From Botryococcus braunii (Eukaryota > Chlorophyta > Trebouxiophyceae): DNA of 34,477 nt. The first letter of the stretch is position 1; every line of letters begins with the position of its first letter. This document shows, piece after piece, positions 26,740 to 34,477 of this stretch. The stretch covers positions 500,001 through 534,477 of the forward strand of contig MVGU01000404.1 of assembly GCA_002005505.1 (NCBI GenBank), written 5' to 3'. A program made the translations under genes and the position numbers. The notes beneath the pieces are model-generated. The model made no database searches, had not been told where the DNA came from, and saw nothing but the letters and a program-made list of their open reading frames with translations.

Positions 26740-29577
26740 GCCTTCCCTGCTTGGTTTCAGCCTCCTGCTCCACCTCCACCTCCTCCTGAAGGTATGCTGT
26801 ACACAATATCTCACAATGTCCTGGACAGTACGATCAGTAAACCCCTGCAGCACTCCTGGCTGGTTGACAGTGGGGCCTCGGTCCACCTAGTAAATGACGT
26901 GGCATTGCTGCATAACCCTATCATCCATGCCAAACCAATTCCCCTGCACTTGGCCACCTCTGATGCCACTGGGTGTATTATTGCATCTGGGTCAGTCTGC
27001 ATTTTGAGCCCGCAACGCATTCCCCTCTGGATCCATCATGTGCAGTGTGTCCCTTCAGCTACCACCAACATCCTGTCAGTATCTGCTGCCCTTAGGGATG
27101 GTGCAGTGTTCCAAACAGACAATGTGGGTGCCTTTTCGTATGTCAGTGGACCAAACCACTGGAGAGCTCAGGTCACTGCAGAGATGGGACTGTACTACAT
27201 TCATAGTGTAGTTGCAGTGAGAGGAACCAGCACATCAAAACATGCAGCCAGTGCAACCAAACAGCTAAAATCCAGTATCTTATCACACAGCTGTGCCAAA
27301 CGTTACTTGTGGCATAGCAGAATGGGACACCCTGGAGAAACGTGGATGCAGCGTCTTGCTAAGGAGAACCTGGTGACTGGGATTGACACCTCCCTCTCTC
27401 CCTGCACTGATTGCCCGGTACACTGTGAAGCGTGTATTGAAGGAAAGACTGCCAGACCCTCTTTCGGAATCAGTACCAGACCTGCCTTGGAACCTCTGGA
27501 TCGAGTACACATAGATACTGTGGGTCCTATTACACCTGCAGCCATTACTGGTGAACGTTTGTGGGTTACTGTACTAGATGAAGCCTCTCAGTGGAAAGCA
27601 GTTATTCCAGTAAAGTCCAAAGACACCATCAGTGCAGCTGTCAGGGACTTACTTGTTTACTGGCAGACGCAACGAAAAACCACTGTGAAGTGTGTCAGAT
27701 GTGACAGAGGAACTGAATTTGTTAATGCCCGGTTCAAGGAGTTCTGTGCCTCCCAGGGGACTAAGCTGGAGACCTCTGCCCCATACACCCCACAGCAGAA
27801 TGGAGCAGCTGAACGAGCCAACCGAACCCTGAAGGAAAGAACCCGGACTATCCTGAGCTTTGCTGCTGCCAGTCCCACCCTCTGGAAAGAAGCCCTGGAG
27901 ACAGCATGCACCCTGCTTAACATGGGCCCAAGCACAGGCAGGGACCTTACCCCCTTTGAATTGTTCTGGGGATATAAGCCTGATGTCTCACTCCTGCGCA
28001 CATGGGGTTGCCTTGCATATGTGCATATCCCAGATGTCCAGAGGCCAGTCTTTGCACCAAAAACTGTGCCAGGAATGCTCACCGGTTATTCAGCCTCCTC
28101 CAAAGCCTATCGGATATACATGGGTGGGGGTATATGGCGAGAGAGCAGAGATGTCATCTTTGTGGAGCATCTCAGAGGGGCCTCTCGTGTTGGTCTCAGT
28201 GTGACTCCTGCTCAGTCTGAGGAATTTCTGTCCCCTGTTCCCTCTGAACCCAGCACTACCAAACAGCACCCAGAGCCAGTTAAGGAATCCTGTGGAGACG
28301 ACAGTGAGGCAGAGATCCAGGACTCATCAGTTGAGACAGTGCATCCACATATTTCCCAGGAAGACACAGACTCAGAACGTCCAGGACCCTCTGGGAAGGC
28401 TGAGCCCGAGCCTGACCCCCAGAGATCCACTGCTCCCGCGGAGATCCGAAGGACCATCGAAGCAGCTCTGGACCTGGCCCGCGGCACTCATTCGGACTCT
28501 GGACTACAGCAACAACTGATTCGAGCTCAAGAGTCTCTCAGACCGACCAGCCTGGAAAATTCCAATTTGGCTGCTGATGGGCTAACAAGAGCCCAGAGGC
28601 ATGAGCAACGAACACTTGCAAGAGAACTCCTGCTGTCACAGGAGGTGGGAGAGAGCAGAGACAAAGTGGGGCTAACAGAAAGTGACACACAGTCACAGGG
28701 ACCAGGGGAAGTGCAGATAGATGGGTGCCAGTCTGAGAGCCCTGATTTTCATGTTAGTGATGAGAGGGGGGCAGCCACAATCATGACTGCAAATGGTCCC
28801 AGGGAGCTGAGTTGCACGGGTGGGTCCTGTCCAGTGAATGAGCTTCATGTCAGTGGTGAGACTTGTGTGGAAACATCTGGCTCTCCCCATCAGTGGCGTG
28901 GACTGGTAGGGGAAGGTGGTGACAGCCACAGTCCTGAGAAGAGTCATTCCACTCTCTCGGAAACAGCCAGAAATGTCTGTGCGAGCAGTACTGGGTCAGC
29001 ATCCCAGTACTTGTGTGAGAGCCGAGAAGAGGAGGTGAATCAGGTGCACGGACAATGTGTGGTACCACCGAATTACAAGTGCAGCCTGAGAGGTACCTGT
29101 GTATGGGAGAAGGATGTCAGGGATGAGAGGTCACAGTCTCTTGTGACACAACGTAGAAGTCAGAGACATACAAGTCAAGAAAGGGAGGGGAAGCAAAGGG
29201 GCGACCAGAGCCCACCTCCCTCTGCCTGTGAGAGCCCTCAAGAGCCTGAGCTTGAGAGGATGTGTAAGAGTGTGGATGTGGAGGTGAACCGGAAGCTCAG
29301 ACAATGTGAGAAACCTCCGGACTATGGATGCTTCCCGGGAGGTACCTGTGTTTGGGAGGAAGATGTGAGCGTGCGAGGCAACAAGTTGAGCAGTGCGAGG
29401 TGCGAATCCAAGAGAGAGAGAAGCATGAGAGAAAGCTCTGATACCACTGAGAGAAAAGCTAGCTGTAGTGCGGCGAGTGTCAGTGGAAGAGTAGTGGGTT
29501 CTGAGGGTGCAACCAACGATTCTCCAAGGGTAAGGGAGAGGAGGGGAAGCACACTGGTGTTAGATTTGGTAAAATCC
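26740..29577 (+). pseudogene. Copia D protease-integrase and long Cys-containing linker
   Basis: Protease has SWLVDSGASVHLVNDV (DSG near 26865). GAG-pre-integrase has WHSRMGHPGETWMQRL and CEACIEGKTARPSFG. The integrase core has VHIDTVGPI, VRCDRGTEFVNA and PQQNGAAERANR. From about 28200 to 29577 there is a linker of some 450 residues, rich in Ser, Glu and Arg. It contains two copies of a cysteine motif (29056-29118 and 29302-29367) not seen in the retained part of copia A. The frame closes at 29593-29595; a one-base shift near 29575-29580 restores the RT reading (NLREAQMSPQWEYW). One integrase should insert the cDNA; the linker's role is unknown. Confidence 0.88.
29056..29367 (+). repeat. Duplicated CX7CX5C motif in the integrase-RT linker
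   Basis: QCVVPPNYKCSLRGTCVWEK and QCEKPPDYGCFPGGTCVWEE are about 82 residues apart. They share QC..PP.Y.C...GTCVWE.DV, with identical cysteine spacing. Confidence 0.85.
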
Positions 29578-31103
29578 ATGTTCCCTCTAATTTAAGAGAA
29601 GCTCAGATGTCTCCTCAGTGGGAATACTGGAAGGCTGCTATGCAAGAAGAGCAGAATTCATTAGACACCCATGAGGTTATGGAATATGTTCCCAGACCTC
29701 ATGGGCATAAGGTAATACCAGTTCACTGGATTTTCTCAGTGAAAATGGATGCACATGGCAATGTGTTGAGATTCAAGGCAAGATTGGTTGCTCAGGGTTG
29801 TCGACAAATTCCTGGAGTAGATGTCATGGAGGTCTTTGCACCAACCAGCAGCTATGGAGCTAGGAGAACCTTGTTAGCTGTGGCTGCTAGGGAAGGTTAT
29901 GAGATTCACCAGGTAGATGTTAAGACAGCCTTTCTCAATGGTGAGCTGGAGGAAGAAGTGTATGTAACGCAACCTCCTGGATTTGAGAATGGTGATCGCA
30001 ATACCGTGTGTCGACTCAAAAAGGCACTGTATGGCCTAAAGCAGGCCCCACGTGCCTGGCACAAAACCCTTAATGACAAACTTGAAGTCATGGGGTATGA
30101 GGTGTGCAAGAGTGATGCTGGAGTTTATGTGAGATGCTCTGAAGATGGGGGTAAATCCTACGTGCTAATTTATGTAGATGATCTCTTGATTGTATCCAAG
30201 GGCATGTCAGAGGTGGAGAGAGTGAAAGAGCTTCTCAAGAAAGAATTCACCATCCACGATCTAGGGGAAGTGAAGGATTTCTTAGGTTGTCAAGTCATGA
30301 GAGATAGAGAGAAGGGTTAATCTCCCTGGTTGCATTCCTAAGATAGATGCACTTGTGGAGAAGTTTGGTCTTGATCTTGAGTCAGTTGGGCCGATACCCC
30401 AATGACAAAAGATTTGTAATGTCTCAGATGCCTGCACCAAAGGATGGGAATGATAGTATTGGTGCTGGGAGTGTTCTGCCTCCTGGTCATCGATACTGTG
30501 AGTTAGTAGGGTCACTACTCTACATAGCTAACACCACTCGTCCTGATATATCCCAGGCTGTAGGAGTTCTGTCGAGGTACAGGATGTCACCCACAACAGC
30601 ACACTGGAATGAAGCAATCCGTGTGTTGAAATATCTTAAGGGAACCCGAGACCTGGTTCTGATCCTTGGTGGAAAAGAAACAGAGTTGGAGGGATATGTT
30701 GATGCTGATTACGGTGGGGATCAAGACCACCGTTTCTCCACCACCGGCTTCGTTCTCACTGTGTTTGGAGGAGCAGTTGTGTGGGAAGTAAAAAGCAATC
30801 TGCTGTGGCTACTTCCACAGTAGAAGCAGAATTCATGCAGCAAGTGCTGTTGTGAAGGAAGCTAATTGGCTGAGGGATTCCTAGAGGAAATTGGTGTGTT
30901 TCCCTGGATAGTGAAGATACATTGTGATAACCAAGGGTGCATCAATCACCTCAGGAATCCAGTGTATTCTAAACATACCAAGCACATTGCAATCAGCTGT
31001 CACTTTGCACGTGAAGCTATTGCAAAGGGGCAGGTTGACTTCAAATACATTCAGTCTGCCAGAAATGTGGCTGACATCTTCACTAAACCTCTAGTAAGAT
31101 AGT
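29578..31103 (+). pseudogene. Copia D reverse transcriptase-RNase H, frameshifted
   Basis: To 30320 the RT is in one frame: MSPQWEYWKAAMQEE, KARLVAQGCRQIPGVDV, FAPTSSYGARRTLLA, VDVKTAFLNGELEEEV, KALYGLKQAPRAWH and LIYVDDLLIVSKG (YVDD at 30171-30182). A base is lost near 30316 and more near 30391-30415. The match resumes with PPGHRYCELVGSLLYIANTT and RNase H (YVDADYGGD, FSTTGF), then breaks near 30785, 30834 and 30875. The end reads IHCDNQGCINHLRNPVYSKH, ARNVADIFTKPL. Losses fall mostly in runs of the same base. Compared with copia B, the domain set is complete. Confidence 0.9.
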
Positions 31104-31149
31104 GTTTCAGGTCATAGAAACTCACTGGGTCTTGCCAAGTTCTGGTGAG

Positions 31150-31166
31150 GAAAAGGCAAGGGGAAG
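31150..31166 (+). promoter_or_regulatory. Copia D polypurine tract
   Basis: GAAAAGGCAAGGGGAAG directly before TGTTATATTG of the 3' LTR, identical to the tract of copia B. Confidence 0.85.
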
Positions 31167-31755
31167 TGTTATATTGATGAGTTATTTATGCCTTTCCCTC
31201 AGTGGAGTAATAGTGGCTATTCCGTCAGTGACAATAATAAATGACTAATATGGGCGAAACTACAAAGACTTAGCGTTAGGAACAATTTGAATGAAGATAA
31301 AGATAACGCAAGTTACAGACACGTTTAGTGCAGGAAGGTAGTGGTGCTGCACGGAGAGGCAAGGCACTTGTTTGGGACTTCACAAGCACTCCGGGTGTTT
31401 CCTTAAAGTTGCCCATCAGTCCTTGATTGTTCATGTTCTAGACTCTACTCTTCGTCACACAGTAGAGCGAACTTTGACTCACACCCTCCGTGCCGCCACT
31501 GCACAGGTAACGTGATGGTGAATAGATTGGGAGATTTGAGGCTTTGTTGACCTTAATATTTCGTGTTATGTGTATGTGCTTGGCTATCTTATCATCGGAC
31601 AATGAGATTGATCCTTTCTGATACGTACAGTTAGGATAGTTTGAATTCCGTGTTAAGAGAGAGCAAGTGAGCAATTGTAATTTTGGGATTCACAGCCTCC
31701 GGTGTTCCTAAGTGCCCATCATCCTGATGTCATGAGACCACTCTCGCACAGGGGT
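31167..31755 (+). mobile_element. Copia D 3' LTR, second module degraded
   Basis: Starts TGTTATATTGATG and matches the 5' LTR from CAGTGACAATAATAAATGAC onward. The first module is at 31366-31507, followed by GTAACG. TGTAA at 31676-31680 precedes a stretch (31681-31755) that reads like the second module with many bases missing, ending CGCACAGG. The U5 tail is not recognisable. The exact right end is uncertain. Confidence 0.75.
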
Positions 31756-31834
31756 GGCTTCTCTGGGGCCCACCTCGGCGTCCGGCCCTACTCCTCCCGG
31801 TGATCATGCATAGGGGTGTCAGGGCCACATTGGG

Positions 31835-32640
31835 CTATCCATTTTTAGTGTGAACGTGAATGGCCTAACCGACTCGAAGGTTGCTCTCCATGATTATTTT
31901 TCTTATTTTCGGGAACATGATGTGATTCTTCTGCAGGAAACACTCTCCCATGCGTATGACCCAGCTTTGTTTAGGGGTTATCGGGTGTTTCTATCCTTAT
32001 CTTCTCCGTCCTTTTCTCCACTTCCCCTCCCCCACAAGAGGGGTCTTGGTATGCTGATTGCTGTGCGGGATCACAGTGGGTATAGTGCGCAATTGTGGGG
32101 TTCCACATCTTCTTCATTGTGGGTTAAAGTGACTTTCATGGGTGCCCATTCCCCACCTCTGTATGTGGGAGGGGTGTATGTTCCCCCCGAGGGCTTCCCC
32201 GTCTCCAAGAGGTTCCCATGCCTCATCGGATGGCTGAGCTTGAGGGTCGCATTCAGGAGGCTTTGCTCGATGGTTCAGTGGTGTTGGCGGGTGATTTCAA
32301 TGCTCGAGTTTCTTTTGCATCCACGTCGTCTTCTTCAGTTGTCCCAGTGCCGGTTGGCCAAAATCCACATGGCCGTCGTTTAGTGGATTTGTCTGCGACA
32401 ACAGCGTTGGTTCTCTGCACGGGGCGGGTCGATGGGGATCTCCATGAGCCCCCTTCTTTTCCCACTCCTCGGGGAGGCACCCGTCCTGATCATGTCTTAG
32501 TCTCAGCGCCCCTTCTTCTCATGTCACGAGTATTCGGGTGCAAGCTGACTTACGAGGTTCTGATCATTATTCTCTCCATGTTCTTCTTCAGATTCCAGTC
32601 TTGCATTGTTCATCGACTCCTCTCCCACTCCATAAGGTCT
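31835..32640 (+). pseudogene. LINE ORF2 endonuclease domain, frameshifted
   Basis: Apurinic-endonuclease-like motifs in order: NVNGLTDSKVALHDYF, HDVILLQETLS, KRGLGMLIAV, YVGGVYVPPEGFP, then in shifted frames VLAGDFNARV, NPHGRRLVDLSA, GTRPDHVLVS and DLRGSDHYSLHVLLQIP. QET, GDFNA and SDH are the catalytic signatures of LINE endonucleases that nick the target site. Frame changes fall near 32210 and 32525. The N-terminal start is not clear: the sequence begins just after the copia D LTR, which has interrupted this LINE between ORF1 and ORF2. Confidence 0.85.
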
Positions 32641-34477
32641 CTCGTGTCACGTGGAAAGGGACCCACCGTCGTGCCTATGTGCATGCCTTAGAAGGGAGGA
32701 GCCCTCATTACGTACATGCGCAGAACTTGCTCAATCGGGTGATCTCCCTGGGGCATCTTCTCTTCTTATGGCTGTCATTTCTCGGTCAGCTACACATGCG
32801 CATATGAAGGTGTCGCGGCGGGAAAGTCCCCCTTCTCGGCCGCCGTGGAAGCCTTTCTTCACTCACCAGTGTTTTGCGTTAAAACGGGAGTGGAAGAGGT
32901 TGGGTAGGCAGCTAGGATGGCGGGCTCCCCCAGTGGTTCTCTTGGAACGCCGGTACCATTCCTTCGTGAGATCTCAAAAGAGGTCTTGGCTCCTGACTCA
33001 GGCTTCAAGACGTTATTGCAATGTTCCATACGGAGCCCCGCCGGTTTTGGCGCCTGCTCAATGGCTCCCCACCCCCGCTCCCAGGTCCTCTGTGTCATCC
33101 CTCTGCATGGGAATCTTTGCCGCAGGCCTCCAGGGCTCTTCGGTGGTGGATCATGCACCCCTCTCAGAGGTGGCTTTTCCACACCAGGTTGTGCAGGTCC
33201 TTAGTGATCTTCACAGGCCTGTCACTCCCGTAGAGGTGGAATTTGCTTTGTCGCATTGAAACCCCGGTAGAGCAGCAGGGCTTGGTGGGTTCCCCTCTGA
33301 GTTCCTTCGGTTTGCGCAACAGTGTAGGACCCGGAGGTGGTGGCTCCCCTCACTTATTGGCCCCATCCCTCACTGCAATTTTGAATGCTATGTTAGGCGC
33401 GGGGTGTCTGCCCCCTGACCATGACATCCCTCACAGTCACCCCGGTCCTGAAAAGACTCCTCCCGGTCTGTGCTTGATACCACGAATTATCGCCCATTGC
33501 TGTGCAAGACCCCTTAGTTCGCCTCTATGCCTCATTGTTGAACACCCGACTCGTGCGGTATTTAGAAGAAAATCGCTTTCGCTGTCCTGAGCAATGTGGT
33601 TTCCGCCCTGGGTTCTCGACGTTACATGCGTTGTTTACTCTACAGCATTTTTGTTGACCTTAGCTACGCCCACTGCCCGTTGTATTGCTGTTTCTTAGAT
33701 CTATCTAAAGCTATGATCGTGTTCCTCGGCATTACTTATGGGAGGCCCTCAGGCGCCTCGGGGTGGCTGAAGGTTTTATCCGCGCGGTAACGGTCCACGT
33801 ATGATGGTGTTCGGTTTACGGTTGTTGCTGGGGGCATGGCTGGATCTTTCCACCTTCGGGTGCTGGGGTTACCCAGGGGTCTCCGATTAGTCCCACGTTA
33901 TTCACGGTTTATGCTGATGGGCTCCTTAGGCAGATTCGGGCTACTTGTCCTGGGTTGGTCCCAAACTCGAGATGGGACTCATGTCCCGGCTCAAATGTAC
34001 GCTGATGATTTGATACTTCTTGCTGAAACGGCAGAGGGCTTGCAACAACTCATTGACGCCGTTGTTCATTGGTGTGCTTTTCGTATATGCGTATTAATCC
34101 CATTAAGACCGATGTCATGGTCTTTCCATCGTCGCCCGAGTCGCCCCTTCCTTTCAGTGGGTTTGTGACGGGGTCACGCTTCCCGTCCGTATATACTAAG
34201 AAATACTTGGGTGTTATTTTATCCTCGGTTGGGGGTGTGGGGGGCACCTTTGGCCTGCTGAATGGTAAAATGTGGGCCACGTGGAGCTCCCTTATGCGTA
34301 AGTATGGTAACCTGCAGTGCGCGGCCTCTATAGGTCTTCTTCTTAAGTTGATTCTCATGTGTGTTGTGCCACGGCGTCATATGCATGTGAGATTTGGGAT
34401 GGCGTTCTTTTCGTTCACCGGCTGCGGCCCCTTCTGTTCAGCTCTTAGAGTCTAGTTACTTGGTCATGTTGAAGATG
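32641..34477 (+). pseudogene. LINE ORF2 reverse transcriptase, frameshifted, runs off the window
   Basis: RT motifs appear in order, spread over all three frames: GRAAGLGGFPSEFLRF (33268 on), [15 protein letters not shown] then [19 protein letters not shown] (33480-33650), CFLDLSKA (33690), [12 protein letters not shown] sequence (33857-33910), the catalytic [17 protein letters not shown] (33994 on), then INPIKTDVMVF and KKYLGVILSS (34087-34230). The order identifies a non-LTR retrotransposon with an endonuclease-RT polyprotein. The clade cannot be fixed by eye. At least six frame changes make it non-functional as written. The C terminus lies beyond 34477. Confidence 0.85.

Overview
The window looks like nuclear DNA of a photosynthetic eukaryote, most likely a green (chlorophyte) alga. 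Two things suggest this. The left end carries the 3' end of a zeta-carotene desaturase gene, a plastid carotenoid enzyme. The retroelement LTRs also place TGTAA, the usual chlorophyte poly(A) signal, at a fixed position. No tRNA, rRNA, CRISPR array or bacterial-type operon was seen.

Layout. 1-488: last exon of the desaturase gene. 489-5117: no recognisable gene, with simple repeats including a (TG)n tract and a palindromic minisatellite. 5118-6077: first copy of a dispersed repeat whose second copy is at 22859-23647. 6365-8060 (minus): Penelope-like reverse transcriptase, cut by the LTR of copia A. 8061-12212: left part of copia A (LTR, half-tRNA primer site, small leader ORF, gag-protease-integrase). 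12213-19082: a complete young Ty3/gypsy chromovirus. 19083-20856: right part of a different copia, B (end of RT, RNase H, 3' LTR). 20857-22106: 3' end of a third copia, C. 22107-22858: unidentified remnants. 23798-34477: a decayed LINE (ORF1, then ORF2 running off the end) split by a fourth copia, D (24481 to about 31755).

How the parts relate. This is a nest of retroelements beside one host gene. All four copia families share an unusual LTR plan: a ~140 bp module occurs twice inside each LTR, nearly identical within an LTR but very different between families. The first copy is always followed by GT, the second ends in AG before a GATACGCC-like U5 tail, and TGTAA lies just before the second copy. 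The two families with intact 5' ends (A and D) have a primer site complementary to the anticodon arm of initiator tRNA-Met. Both also encode a small protein between primer site and gag whose N terminus copies the histone H3 tail around K4 and K9 (KQTARKTT), held constant despite synonymous codon change. This histone-mimic leader ORF is the best candidate for something undescribed.

Cautions. The gypsy element joins halves of two different copia families with no target-site duplication, and the outer flanks disagree too. That means either recombination between gypsy copies or an assembly misjoin. From about 22 kb onward, single-base losses in homopolymers are common, so some frameshifts there may be sequencing error rather than decay.
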